Source of the DNA: an uncultured Lachnospiraceae bacterium | GTDB taxonomy: Bacteria; Bacillota; Clostridia; Lachnospirales; Lachnospiraceae | Assembly (NCBI GenBank): GCA_910586315.1 | Contig: CAJUIP010000022.1 | Location: 1 to 62,759, forward strand | Direction: 5' to 3' | Length of the DNA: 62,759 nucleotides | Shown here: one piece after another, positions 51,875-60,656 of the stretch | Layout of the letters: each line of letters begins with the position of its first letter | How positions within the stretch are numbered: the first letter of the stretch is position 1 | Notes under the pieces: generated by a model | The model's database searches: none | Told to the model about the DNA's origin: nothing | The model's input: only the letters and a program-made list of their open reading frames with translations | Translations under genes and position numbers: made by a program

Positions 51875-53944
51875 ATGGCGAACAGTCTTGTGATTGTGGA
51901 GTCTCCCGCAAAGGTGAAGACAATTAAAAAGTTTTTAGGCAGCAATTATGAAGTGGACGCGTCCGGCGGACATGTTCGCGACCTGCCGAAAAGCCAGCTG
52001 GGCATTGATGTGGACCATGATTATGAACCCAAATATATTACGATTCGCGGAAAGGGAGATGTTCTGGCCAAGCTGAGGAAAGAAGTGAAAAAAGCGGATA
52101 AAATATATCTTGCAACTGACCCCGACCGTGAGGGAGAAGCCATATCCTGGCATTTGATGAAGGCTCTGAAATTGGATGATGTGAAGGATAAAAAAGTGCT
52201 TCGTATCAGTTTTAATGAAATCACAAAAAATGCCGTAAAGACATCCTTAAAAACGCCGCGTTCTATTGATATGAACCTTGTAGATGCACAGCAGGCCAGA
52301 CGTGTTCTGGACCGTATGGTGGGATACAGTATCAGCCCGATTTTATGGGAAAAAGTAAAGAGAGGCCTCAGCGCCGGACGTGTTCAGTCAGTGGCGCTCA
52401 GAATGATCTGTGACAGAGAAGAAGAGATTGCGGCTTTTATTCCGGAAGAATACTGGTCTTTGGAGGCACTTTTAAAAGTCCCTGGTTCCAGGAAGCCTGT
52501 GGCGGCCAAATTTTACAGGGACAGCAGTGGAAACAGTGAGATTGAAAATAAAGAAAAACTGGACGAAATCGTAAAAAAACTGGAAGGCAGGAAATTTGTG
52601 GTTTCAGAAATCAAGGACGGGGAGCGTATTAAGAAGCCGCCGGTTCCCTTCACTACAAGTACCCTGCAGCAGGAAGCGTCAAAGGCTCTTAATTTTTCCA
52701 CCCAGAAAACCATGCGTCTTGCACAGCAGTTATATGAAGGCGTGGATGTGAAGGGCCATGGGACCATCGGCCTTATCACATACTTGCGTACGGACTCCAT
52801 CCGTGTGGCAGAAGAAGCGGACATGGCCGCAAGAAAATTTATTGAAGAGCAGTATGGAAAACAATACACGGCTCTTTCCGGAACGGAAAAAAAGACAAAC
52901 GGTAAAATTCAGGATGCTCATGAGGCGATCCGGCCGACAAATATTGAGCTTACCCCGACGCAGGTGAAGGATTCCCTGCCCAGAGACCAGTTTCGCCTTT
53001 ATCAGCTGATCTGGAAACGATTTGCCGCCAGCCGTATGGCCAATGCTGTTTATGAGACTACATCCGTAAAAATAGACGCGGGCGGGACCATCTTTTCCAT
53101 GTCTTCCTCAAGAATAAAATTTGATGGTTTTATGTCGGTGTATATGGAAGCCGAAGAAAAAGAAGAAAAGAATCAGATTCCGGCCAAGCTGGAAACAGGA
53201 ATGGAGCTGGAGCTTCATGAACTGGCGAGTGCCCAGCATTTTACCCAGCCGCCGGCCCATTATACAGAGGCGGCGCTTGTCAAGGCATTAGAAGAGCAGG
53301 GAATCGGCCGGCCAAGTACTTATGCTCCGACGATTACCACCATTCTGGCACGGCGTTATATTGTAAAGGAAAATAAGAATCTTTATGTGACGGAATTGGG
53401 CGAAGTGGTGAACCGGATTATGAAGCAGAGCTTTCCAAGTATTGTGGATATTACGTTTACCGCGAATCTGGAATATCTTCTGGACAGCGTGGGAGAGGGA
53501 CAGACGGACTGGAAAACTGTGGTTAGGAACTTTTATCCCGATCTGATGGATGCGGTGGAAGAGGCCAAATTAAGCCTTGAGACGGTTCATATCGCCGACG
53601 AGGAATCGGATGAGGTATGTGAGCTTTGCGGAAGACGGATGGTGATTAAATATGGTCCCCATGGAAAGTTTCTGGCATGCCCTGGTTTCCCAGAGTGCAA
53701 GAATACGAAGCCCTATCTGGAAAAGACGGGAATCCCCTGCCCTAAGTGCGGTAAGGAGGTCATTTTAAAGAAAACCAAAAAAGGCCGGAAGTATTATGGC
53801 TGCGAGGCAAATCCGGATTGTGACTTTATGTCCTGGCAGAAACCGTCGGCGGAAAAATGTCCGGAATGCGGAAGTTATATGGTAGAAAAAGGGAATAAAT
53901 TGGCATGTGCCAATGAACAGTGCGGTTTTGTAAAAAATAAGTAG
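51875..53944 (+). CDS. topA: DNA topoisomerase I
   Basis: This 689-residue type IA topoisomerase relaxes negative supercoils. The TOPRIM domain begins IVESPAKVKTIKKFLG, with the acidic DPDREGEA motif at about residue 85. The active-site tyrosine is in GLITYLRTDS (about 300). Three C-terminal zinc ribbons each have four cysteines: CELCG...CPGFPEC, CPKCG...CEANPDC and CPECG...CANEQC. The ATG at 51875 gives the standard N-terminus MANSLVIVES. The comM-dprA-topA-codY order matches many Firmicutes. Confidence 0.96.
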   Translation: MANSLVIVESPAKVKTIKKFLGSNYEVDASGGHVRDLPKSQLGIDVDHDYEPKYITIRGKGDVLAKLRKEVKKADKIYLATDPDREGEAISWHLMKALKLDDVKDKKVLRISFNEITKNAVKTSLKTPRSIDMNLVDAQQARRVLDRMVGYSISPILWEKVKRGLSAGRVQSVALRMICDREEEIAAFIPEEYWSLEALLKVPGSRKPVAAKFYRDSSGNSEIENKEKLDEIVKKLEGRKFVVSEIKDGERIKKPPVPFTTSTLQQEASKALNFSTQKTMRLAQQLYEGVDVKGHGTIGLITYLRTDSIRVAEEADMAARKFIEEQYGKQYTALSGTEKKTNGKIQDAHEAIRPTNIELTPTQVKDSLPRDQFRLYQLIWKRFAASRMANAVYETTSVKIDAGGTIFSMSSSRIKFDGFMSVYMEAEEKEEKNQIPAKLETGMELELHELASAQHFTQPPAHYTEAALVKALEEQGIGRPSTYAPTITTILARRYIVKENKNLYVTELGEVVNRIMKQSFPSIVDITFTANLEYLLDSVGEGQTDWKTVVRNFYPDLMDAVEEAKLSLETVHIADEESDEVCELCGRRMVIKYGPHGKFLACPGFPECKNTKPYLEKTGIPCPKCGKEVILKKTKKGRKYYGCEANPDCDFMSWQKPSAEKCPECGSYMVEKGNKLACANEQCGFVKNK

Positions 53945-53954
53945 AAAATTGGAG

Positions 53955-54055
53955 ACGGGGCTGTCACAAAATGAGTTTTTCATACAAAATGTAGGATTCT
54001 GTCTGAGAACAGTATGCTATATTTCATGAACTTTTCCATTTTGCGGCAGCCCCGT
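53955..54055. mobile_element. 101-bp inverted-repeat element with GGGGCTGTC ends
   Basis: The 19-bp ends ACGGGGCTGTCACAAAATG (53955-53973) and the reverse complement of 54037-54055 differ at two positions. Ends of the GGGGCTGTC.CAAAAT type resemble terminal repeats of some insertion sequences (IS1182-like, from memory). No coding capacity, so it is a candidate MITE. It could also serve as the topA terminator. Confidence 0.5.
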
Positions 54056-54127
54056 TTCTGCCCACCGTTTCTGTTTAACAGGGTGCGTCCTGCTGCAGAT
54101 AAATATTTTGTAAGGCAGAACTGCTGT

Positions 54128-54330
54128 TAGTGTGCTGACACATTTACTTTCAGTCAAATATGTATCTGAAAATTCATTCCCATCATCGGTACGCTCCACT
54201 ATGCGGGAAATTTGACCCTCATTCGGTCAATGCAGCCTACTACACCTCCCTCATTCGGACCCAATTTCTCACAAATTGTGACGTACCTCTGACGGAAAGC
54301 AATTTTCAGACATGTTCTAGTGTACTGGCA
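54128..54330. repeat. Diverged copy of the TAGTGTACTGG family upstream of codY
   Basis: It starts TAGTGTGCTGACACATTTAC, followed by TTTCAGTCAAATA, parallel to the element at 22796. The core then differs, and the last unit TAGTGTACTGGCA (54318-54330) is in direct rather than inverted orientation. It is probably rearranged or composed of two partial insertions. Confidence 0.5.
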
Positions 54331-54366
54331 GGCAACGGCGGTTAGCTGGCTTTGCCAGACTGGCTC

Positions 54367-54500
54367 GAATTTCTGAAAATCGGTCAGAAGCCGCGAATAA
54401 TATACGAAATATTCGAAAAGATAAACGATTGTGAAAAAGATATAAATTTATTGCAATAAACCAGAAAAGTCTTGATATTCGGGAAATGTCGTGTTACAAT
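54367..54500 (+). promoter_or_regulatory. codY promoter and candidate CodY box
   Basis: Promoter TTGATA (54472-54477), 17-bp spacer, TACAAT (54495-54500). About 90 bp upstream of the -35, GAATTTCTGAAAATC (54367-54381) matches the CodY consensus at 12 of 15 positions, consistent with autoregulation. Confidence 0.65.
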
Positions 54501-54558
54501 TTAGATGATAAAAGATTTTTATTATACGATACTGAGAAGAAAGGGAGGTTTTCGGATA

Positions 54559-55347
54559 ATGAGTGTAGAATTATTGGATAAGACTCGAAAAATAAACAAA
54601 TTGCTTCATAACAACAATTCACACAAAGTAGTATTTAATGACATCTGTGAAGTATTAAGTGAGATCCTATTATCAAATATACTGGTCATCAGTAAGAAAG
54701 GAAAAGTTCTTGGTGTAAGTATCTGCTCTGGAGTAGAAGAAATCCATGAATTAATTGAGGACAAGGTTGGCGGCTATATTGATAAGATGCTCAATGAACG
54801 TCTCCTGAGCGTACTTTCCACAAAAGAAAATGTGAACCTTGCCACATTGGGTTTCGCAGAGGAAAATGTAAAAAAGTATCAGGCCATTATCACTCCGATT
54901 GATATTGCAGGAGAGCGTCTTGGAACTTTATTCATTTATAAATCAGATGAGCAGTACGATATTGATGATATTATCTTAAGTGAGTATGGAACCACCGTTG
55001 TAGGACTGGAAATGATGCGTTCCGTCAATGAGGAGAATGCAGAGGAGACGAGAAAGGTACAAATTGTAAAATCTGCCATCAGCACCCTTTCTTTCTCGGA
55101 GCTGGAAGCGATTACTCATATTTTTGATGAGCTGGATGGGAACGAAGGGATTCTTGTGGCCAGCAAAATTGCAGACCGTGTGGGCATTACGCGCTCTGTG
55201 ATTGTCAATGCGCTCCGCAAATTTGAGAGTGCAGGCGTAATCGAATCCAGATCTTCCGGTATGAAGGGAACTTATATTAAAGTATTAAACGATGTAATTT
55301 TTGATGAGCTGAAGTCACTGAAGGCTGCTAATTCTGCACGCGCGTAA
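54559..55347 (+). CDS. codY: GTP-sensing global repressor CodY
   Basis: This 262-residue regulator binds GTP and branched-chain amino acids through an N-terminal GAF-like domain (about 1-155). It binds DNA through a C-terminal winged helix (about 200-262), with the recognition region ASKIADRVGITRSVIVNALR. The linker and the motif SSGMKGTYIKVLN are typical. ATG 54559 follows GGGAGG and gives the family length; the frame is open 18 codons earlier. A short AAATGGC/GCCATTT hairpin (55369-55389) follows with TTTTG, a weak terminator. Confidence 0.96.
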   Translation: MSVELLDKTRKINKLLHNNNSHKVVFNDICEVLSEILLSNILVISKKGKVLGVSICSGVEEIHELIEDKVGGYIDKMLNERLLSVLSTKENVNLATLGFAEENVKKYQAIITPIDIAGERLGTLFIYKSDEQYDIDDIILSEYGTTVVGLEMMRSVNEENAEETRKVQIVKSAISTLSFSELEAITHIFDELDGNEGILVASKIADRVGITRSVIVNALRKFESAGVIESRSSGMKGTYIKVLNDVIFDELKSLKAANSARA

Positions 55348-55504
55348 AAAAATCGAAAGGTGCAGGGGAAATGGCATTTTCGGCCATTTTGGGGAAGGAA
55401 TCCAATTGTTCAGCCTTGCATTTTGAAGCAGTAAAGCTGGACGGCAAATGTGATGAGGGGAAAAACAGGGGCTCCAGCAGATATTTTCGTTTGGGGAGGA
55501 GGAT

Positions 55505-55957
55505 ATGAGGGAGTACACATATATTACTTTAAGGGAAAGGCCTCAGCTGAGGGACGGCGCCGCCGAATGGTTTCATAGCAAATGGGGAGTTCCGCAGAAA
55601 GCGTATCTTGAATGTATGGAAGCGTATCTTAAGCGAAAAACGGAATATGGCTGGTATCTTTGCCTGGATGAGGATAGAATCATAGGAGGTCTCGGTGTAA
55701 TTGAAAACGATTTCCATGACAGGAAGGACCTTACTCCTAATGTTTGTGCAGTTTATACAGAAAAGGAGTATCGCTGCAGGGGAATTGCAGGGTTCCTGCT
55801 TAATATGGCTGTAAATGATTTACGATCTAAAGGGATAACGCCAATCTACCTGCTCACGGATCATACAGGCTTTTATGAAAAATACGGATGGGAATTTCTA
55901 TGTATGGTCCAGGGGAATGATGAATCTGTTTTGTCAAGGATGTATATTCATCAGTAA
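55505..55957 (+). CDS. GNAT-family N-acetyltransferase
   Basis: This 150-residue protein has the acetyl-CoA binding motif EKEYRCRGIAGFLLNMAV (about residues 85-102: R-x-x-G-I-A). It ends with the YEKYGWEFL beta-bulge segment found at the C-terminus of GNAT enzymes. The substrate is unknown. The ATG follows GGGGAGGAGGAT. It stands alone between codY and rpsB. Confidence 0.88.
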   Translation: MREYTYITLRERPQLRDGAAEWFHSKWGVPQKAYLECMEAYLKRKTEYGWYLCLDEDRIIGGLGVIENDFHDRKDLTPNVCAVYTEKEYRCRGIAGFLLNMAVNDLRSKGITPIYLLTDHTGFYEKYGWEFLCMVQGNDESVLSRMYIHQ

Positions 55958-56030
55958 TAGTTCACAAGCTATCGGAACGGTTACGATAGGATGGGGATTT
56001 TTGACTTTTGGTGAATTCAACAGAAAATGC

Positions 56031-56059
56031 TTGCGTTTACCGGACTCCTGTGGTATATT
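56031..56059 (+). promoter_or_regulatory. rpsB promoter and leader
   Basis: TTGCGT (56031-56036), 17-bp spacer, TATATT (56054-56059) with TG extension. The leader of about 110 nt contains CTTTCAGGC-GGA-GCCTGAAGG (about 56104-56125), a stem that could serve S2 autoregulation. Confidence 0.7.
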
Positions 56060-56178
56060 TGAAAAGCTAATATTATGCACGTCTGCGGATTCTGAGAGTG
56101 GTGCTTTCAGGCGGAGCCTGAAGGTCTTCTGGGAAGTAGGATGCAGGCGGAAGAGAAAACCAAATGGAGGAAAAGAAA

Positions 56179-56910
56179 ATGAGCGTTATTTCAATGAAAC
56201 AGCTTCTGGAAGCCGGCGTACATTTTGGACACCAGACAAGAAGATGGAACCCCAAGATGGCTCCATACATCTACACGGAGAGAAATGGTATTTACATTAT
56301 TGATCTTCAGAAATCTGTGGGAAAAGTTGACGAGGCTTACAAGGCAATCGCTGATATCGCCGCTGAGGGCGGCACGATTCTTTTCGTAGGAACCAAGAAG
56401 CAGGCTCAGGATGCCATCAAAACGGAGGCAGAGCGCTGCGGTATGTACTATGTAAATGAGAGATGGCTGGGCGGCATGCTCACAAACTTTAAGACCATCC
56501 AGTCCAGAGTTGCAAGATTAAAAGCAATCGAGAAGATGTCTGAGGATGGAACTTTTGATGTTCTTCCGAAGAAGGAAGTCATCGCTCTTAAAAAAGAGTG
56601 GGAGAAGCTGGAGAGGAACCTTGGCGGTATCAAGGAAATGAAGAAGATTCCGGATGCTATCTTTGTTGTAGATCCCAAGAAGGAAAGAATCTGCGTACAG
56701 GAAGCTCATACTCTTGGTATTCCGCTGATCGGTATTGCTGATACAAACTGCGATCCGGAAGAGCTGGATTATGTTATCCCGGGTAATGATGATGCAATCA
56801 GAGCCGTTAAACTAATCGTTTCCAAGATGGCTGATGCAGTGATTGAGGCAAATCAGGGTGAAGCGGAAGCAGTTGAAGAGGTTATTCCGGAAGAGGCTGT
56901 TGAAGCTTAG
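56179..56910 (+). CDS. rpsB: 30S ribosomal protein S2
   Basis: This 243-residue ribosomal protein has the S2 signatures LLEAGVHFGHQTRRWNPKM (about residues 9-27) and the conserved IPLIGIADTNCDPEELDYVIPGND (about 184-207, given here in two halves of the same block). The ATG at 56179 follows GGAGGAAAAG. The acidic C-terminal tail is typical of clostridial S2. It is co-transcribed with tsf 52 bp downstream. Confidence 0.97.
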   Translation: MSVISMKQLLEAGVHFGHQTRRWNPKMAPYIYTERNGIYIIDLQKSVGKVDEAYKAIADIAAEGGTILFVGTKKQAQDAIKTEAERCGMYYVNERWLGGMLTNFKTIQSRVARLKAIEKMSEDGTFDVLPKKEVIALKKEWEKLERNLGGIKEMKKIPDAIFVVDPKKERICVQEAHTLGIPLIGIADTNCDPEELDYVIPGNDDAIRAVKLIVSKMADAVIEANQGEAEAVEEVIPEEAVEA

Positions 56911-56962
56911 GATCCAGTAACTTATATGTAGATTTGATTTTCATAAATCGGAGGAAACAAAC

Positions 56963-57904
56963 ATGGCAGCAGTAACAGCCGCAATGGTAAAAGAATTAAG
57001 AGAAATGACTGGCGCCGGAATGATGGACTGTAAGAAGGCCCTTGCAGCCACAGAAGGCGATATGGATAAGGCAGTTGAGTTTTTGCGTGAAAAAGGACTT
57101 GCAGGCGCAGCGAAAAAGGCTGGTCGTATTGCAGCAGAGGGTATTGTCGTAACTGCTATGACAGAAGATGAAAAGAAGGCAGTTGTTGTAGAGGTAAATG
57201 CTGAGACCGATTTCGTTGCCAAGAATGAAAAGTTCCAAAATTACGCAGCAGATGTGGCAGCGCAGGCTCTTACGACAGAGGCCGGTGATATGGATGCATT
57301 TATGGCCGAGACATGGGCTAAGGATACTACCTTGACAGTAAAAGAGGCCCTGTCTTCTCAGATTTCCATTATTGGTGAGAACATGAACATTCGCCGTTTC
57401 GAGCAGGTGAAGGAGGAGAATGGTTTTGTTGCTTCTTATATTCATGCTGGCGGCAGAATCGGTGTTCTTGTTGATGTGGAGACAGATGTTATCAATGATG
57501 CAGTAAAAGAGATGGCTAAGAATGTGGCTATGCAGTGTGCTGCTTTAAAGCCTCAGTATACTTGCCGTGATGAAGTAAGTGCTGAATTCATTGAGCATGA
57601 AAAAGGTATCCTGATGGCTCAGATTATGAACGATCCGAAGGAGGCCTCCAAGCCGGAGAAGGTAATCCAGGGTATGATTCAGGGACGTATTAATAAAGAG
57701 ATGAAAGAGATCTGCCTGCTTGATCAGGTTTATGTAAAGGCTGAAGATGGCAAGCAGTCTGTATCCCAGTATATTGCTGAGGTTGCTAAGGCAAACAACG
57801 CAAAGATTGCAATTAAGAAATTCGTTCGCTTTGAGACAGGTGAGGGAATGGAAAAGAAGAATGAGGATTTTGCAGCTGAGGTTGCAAAGCAGATGGGAAT
57901 GTAA
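56963..57904 (+). CDS. tsf: Elongation factor Ts
   Basis: This 313-residue nucleotide exchange factor for EF-Tu has the N-terminal UBA domain VKELREMTGAGMMDCKKAL (about residues 8-26). EF-Ts motifs VEVNAETDFVAKN (about 71-83) and YIHAGGRIGVLVDVE follow. The ATG follows CGGAGG. A long terminator follows. It is the last chromosomal housekeeping gene before the mobile module. Confidence 0.97.
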   Translation: MAAVTAAMVKELREMTGAGMMDCKKALAATEGDMDKAVEFLREKGLAGAAKKAGRIAAEGIVVTAMTEDEKKAVVVEVNAETDFVAKNEKFQNYAADVAAQALTTEAGDMDAFMAETWAKDTTLTVKEALSSQISIIGENMNIRRFEQVKEENGFVASYIHAGGRIGVLVDVETDVINDAVKEMAKNVAMQCAALKPQYTCRDEVSAEFIEHEKGILMAQIMNDPKEASKPEKVIQGMIQGRINKEMKEICLLDQVYVKAEDGKQSVSQYIAEVAKANNAKIAIKKFVRFETGEGMEKKNEDFAAEVAKQMGM

Positions 57905-57941
57905 GCCCTGAACCCTGAAAATTTAACATGATATGAAAAAG

Positions 57942-58003
57942 GCCCCAAAAGCCTTGTAAATTCCCGATTTGTCGGAGAATGCAAGGTGTTTTGGGGCTTT
58001 TTG
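57942..58003 (+). terminator. Terminator after tsf
   Basis: GCCCCAAAAGCCTTG (57942-57956) pairs with CAAGGTGTTTTGGGGC (57982-57997), with one bulge, followed by TTTTTG. Confidence 0.9.
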
Positions 58004-58059
58004 CGTGTTTTTGAAAAAGCCGCAAAATACCGTATAAAACCGTCTGAAATCACTTCAAC

Positions 58060-58126
58060 TTGAGTATTACTCAAACTACTTGTTGAGTAAAATGAGTATC
58101 TCGAATCTTTAGCGAAGTTTACTCAA
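58060..58126. promoter_or_regulatory. Cluster of TTGAGTA sites at the module border
   Basis: TTGAGTATTACTCAA (58060-58074) is a perfect palindrome. TTGAGTAAA (58083-58091) and TTTACTCAA (58118-58126) form a second, perfect 9-bp inverted repeat, with another TGAGTA at 58093. Five half-sites in 67 bp suggest a regulator or recombination protein site upstream of the DUF6075-parA-parB genes. Confidence 0.55.
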
Positions 58127-58180
58127 ATTATTAAAAGACCACATCGTTACCTTCAAAAAAAGAAAAGGAAGATAAAGGAT

Positions 58181-58591
58181 ATGAATGAAGAGAAAATGAT
58201 TTATTCAAGCATGGAGCATAAGGATTTTTTTGTTCGGTCATTGAAGCGGTGCAGGTATCAGGATGTTTATCATGCTGCGTTGGTGTACTGTCTGGGAATC
58301 GACAGGGATACAAGGGATCATGTAAATGAGATTTATGATTTCAAGACCGGATTGGTGAAGACAGAGTGCCTGCATGATGGGTGGCAGACTTCCGGGAGCA
58401 GGAAGATTGTCCGAATGGCTTACAACTTATATAACAATGGGACTCCAAGCGTGTTCGATTATGAGGATTTGGAGGAGCAGTTGACGGAATGTGGGCGGTA
58501 TACGGTGGAGGAACTGTTCTGCTGTGGCTATGCGCCTTATTTCTGGCAGGCGGTGAAGATTCGGTATCCGGAGTATTGCGGGGCAGCTTAA
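58181..58591 (+). CDS. DUF6075-like protein
   Basis: This 136-residue protein resembles the DUF6075 family found beside partition genes on Lachnospiraceae and Ruminococcaceae mobile elements. Recognisable blocks are ALVYCLGIDRDTRDHV, LHDGWQTSGSRKIVRMAYNL and the C-terminal FCCGYAPYFWQAVKIRYPEY. The function is unknown. The ATG follows GGAAGATAAAGG. parA starts 27 bp downstream, and the three genes look like one operon. Confidence 0.75.
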   Translation: MNEEKMIYSSMEHKDFFVRSLKRCRYQDVYHAALVYCLGIDRDTRDHVNEIYDFKTGLVKTECLHDGWQTSGSRKIVRMAYNLYNNGTPSVFDYEDLEEQLTECGRYTVEELFCCGYAPYFWQAVKIRYPEYCGAA

Positions 58592-58618
58592 AGAGAAACG
58601 ATGGACGGAGGAAAAAAG

Positions 58619-59406
58619 ATGGCAAAGGTCATAACCATAGCTTCGCAGAAAGGCGGAGTGGGAAAAAGTACAACTTGTGTGAATCTGGGTATTGGGCTGG
58701 CCAGGGAAGGAAAGAGAGTCCTTTTGATTGATGCAGATGCCCAGGGCAGTATGACAGCGTGTCTGGGGATTGCAGAGCCGGATGAACTGGATGTTACATT
58801 GGTGAACCTGATGGAGAAGGTGGTCAATGATGAACCGTGGGAGATTGATGAAGGGATTCTGCACCATGAAGAGGGAGTGGATTTTCTTCCAGCTAATATT
58901 GAACTGGCAGGTATGGAGACAACCCTGGTGAACATGATGAGCAGGGAGACGATCCTACGGCAGTATATTGACAGGGTTCGGGAACGGTATGATTTTATTT
59001 TGCTGGATACCATGCCTTCTCTGGGGATGATAACCATTAATGCTCTGGTGGCGGCGGACAGTGTGCTGATACCGGTGGAGTCGGCTTATTTATCGGTGAA
59101 GGGGCTGCAGCAGCTGATCAAGACCATTGGACGGGTGCGGCGGCAGTTGACAGGGACCTGGAGATTGAAGGGATTTTGCTTACCAAGGTGGACCGCAGGA
59201 CGAATTACGCAAAGGATATCTCTGACCGGCTCCGGGAAGCTTATGGGGACAGGATACATATATTTGAGAATTGTATCCCATTATCTATTAAGGCGGCGGA
59301 AACCAGCGCAGAGGGAAAGAGCATTTTTATCCATGCCCCTAAGGGAATCGTGGCGGAAGGGTATGCGGCGCTGACAAAGGAGGTGCTTGGCGGTGGGGAG
59401 TCGTAG
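58619..59406 (+). pseudogene. parA: ParA-type partition ATPase, frameshifted
   Basis: The N-terminal 175 residues are a normal ParA/Soj ATPase: deviant Walker A KGGVGKSTT (about residues 10-18), DADAQGS and the LLDTMPSLG switch region. Around 59146 the frame shifts. The original frame becomes unrelated (TGTWRLKGF...), while the ParA C-terminus (EIEGILLTKVDRRTNYAKDI through IHIFENCIPLS to the stop at 59406) continues in another frame. Adding one base near 59146 (TTGACAGG to TTGAACAGG) restores a 262-residue ParA. It is either a real mutation or a sequence error; no slippery site is visible. Confidence 0.85.
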
Positions 59407-60286
59407 TGCGGATAAGATTAAGTTCCGTTCCTTTGATGATCTGTTTGGGGAGCAGGAGCCGAAAGGGGGAGAAAAGGAAACAGCGGAAGATCAGGTGGTC
59501 AGAATGGCGCTGGCAGAGCTTCATCCGTTTAAGGGACATCCGTTCCGTGTTATGGAAGACGAAGAAATGGTGGAAATGGCGGAGAGTGTGAGGCAGTTTG
59601 GCGTTCTGGTGCCTGTAATAGTCCGGCCGGATAAGGGTGGCGGATATGAGATTATTGCGGGGCATAGGAGGAAACGGGCCAGTGAGTTGGCCGGGTGTTC
59701 GGATATACCGGTGATTGTTCGGGATTTGACGGATGATGAGTCGGTTATCGCTATGGTGGATTCTAATATTCAGAGGCTGAATATTCTTCCTTCGGAGAAG
59801 GCAAGGGCTTACCGGATGAAAATGGAGGCTATGGAACATCAGGGGGTGAAGGGAGGACAGCATACAGCGGCGGTATTGGGGGAGGCCTCTGGGGAGAGTG
59901 CCAGGACCGTTCATAGGTATATCCGGCTTACTTATTTAGTGCCGGAATTGCTGGAACTGGTGGATCAGAAGCGGATTCCTGTTGTTGTGGGTGAAAGCCT
60001 TTCTTTTTTGAAGGAAGGGGAGCAGGAACTGGTGAGGGATTATGTGGTGCAGAGGAATGTGTTTCCGTCAAAGGGGGAAGCGGAATTGCTGCGGGTGGAA
60101 AGTGGTAAGGGGGAGTTGAGTGATGAGAAGGTTCGGGAGATTTTGTGCAGGAATGGGAAAGCATTAGGGATAACCATTTCGGCAAAGCGGATTCGGGATT
60201 ATTTTCCGGAGAATTATACGAAGGAGGAGATTGAGAAGGTCGTTTACAGCCTTTTGGATTCCTGGAGGGCAAAGGGAAGTGGGTAG
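59393..60286 (+). CDS. parB: ParB/Spo0J-family partition protein
   Basis: This 297-residue CTPase-type ParB has an N-terminal ParB/sulfiredoxin domain with HPFRVMEDEEMVEMAESV and IIAGHRRKRASELAG (the GHRR nucleotide motif, about residues 85-88). A central helix-turn-helix region follows (about 140-200). GTG at 59393 lies eight bases after AAGGAGG and overlaps the end of parA by 14 nt. The C-terminal third carries a second small domain. The repeat array directly downstream is the likely binding site. The arrangement fits an ICE or plasmid, not the chromosomal soj-spo0J. Confidence 0.92.
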   Translation: MGSRSADKIKFRSFDDLFGEQEPKGGEKETAEDQVVRMALAELHPFKGHPFRVMEDEEMVEMAESVRQFGVLVPVIVRPDKGGGYEIIAGHRRKRASELAGCSDIPVIVRDLTDDESVIAMVDSNIQRLNILPSEKARAYRMKMEAMEHQGVKGGQHTAAVLGEASGESARTVHRYIRLTYLVPELLELVDQKRIPVVVGESLSFLKEGEQELVRDYVVQRNVFPSKGEAELLRVESGKGELSDEKVREILCRNGKALGITISAKRIRDYFPENYTKEEIEKVVYSLLDSWRAKGSG

Positions 60287-60310
60287 TGGGTAGAAAGAAT
60301 AGTGATGCCT

Positions 60311-60656
60311 TTGTGCCACTGTGGCAGAAAGCAGGGATGAGAGTCCTTGTGCCATGGTGGCACAAAGTATATTTAGAAGCCTTGTGCCATGGTGGTATAA
60401 AGTATGGATGGGAGCCTTGTGCCATGATGGCAGAAGGTATGAATAGGAACCTTGTGCCACTGTGGCAGAAAGTGAGAGTGGAAGCCTTGTGCCACGATGG
60501 CAGAAAGTAAAAAGTAGGAGTCTTTATGCCATGATGGCAGAAAGCATGAGTAGAGTGGAGTTCCTTGTGTCACAGTGGCATAAAGCATAAATTGGAGCTT
60601 TTATGCCATGGTGGCATAAAGTATAATTATGAGCTTTGTGTCGTCATAATAGAAAC
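60311..60656. repeat. Ten-unit palindromic repeat array (putative centromere or iterons)
   Basis: Units of about 23 bp (consensus TTGTGCCAYGRTGGCANAAAG) start at 60311, 60347, 60382, 60417, 60452, 60487, 60524, 60565, 60601 and 60636. Spacing is 35-37 bp except one of 41; the last unit is degenerate. The centre TGCCA-NN-TGGCA is palindromic and the spacers are unrelated. The array starts 25 bp after parB. It is not a CRISPR: the spacers are only about 12 bp and the repeat is palindromic. Confidence 0.9.

Noticed and set aside
57942..58010. tRNA gene as attachment site after tsf
   Set aside because: The structure is a simple long terminator; no tRNA T-loop or cloverleaf is visible here or elsewhere in the window.
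59339..59914. 191-codon minus-strand gene
   Set aside because: Entirely antisense to parB with His/Pro/Arg-rich shadow composition and no start signals.
60311..60656. CRISPR array
   Set aside because: Repeat units are palindromic and variable, spacers are only about 12 bp, and there are no cas genes.
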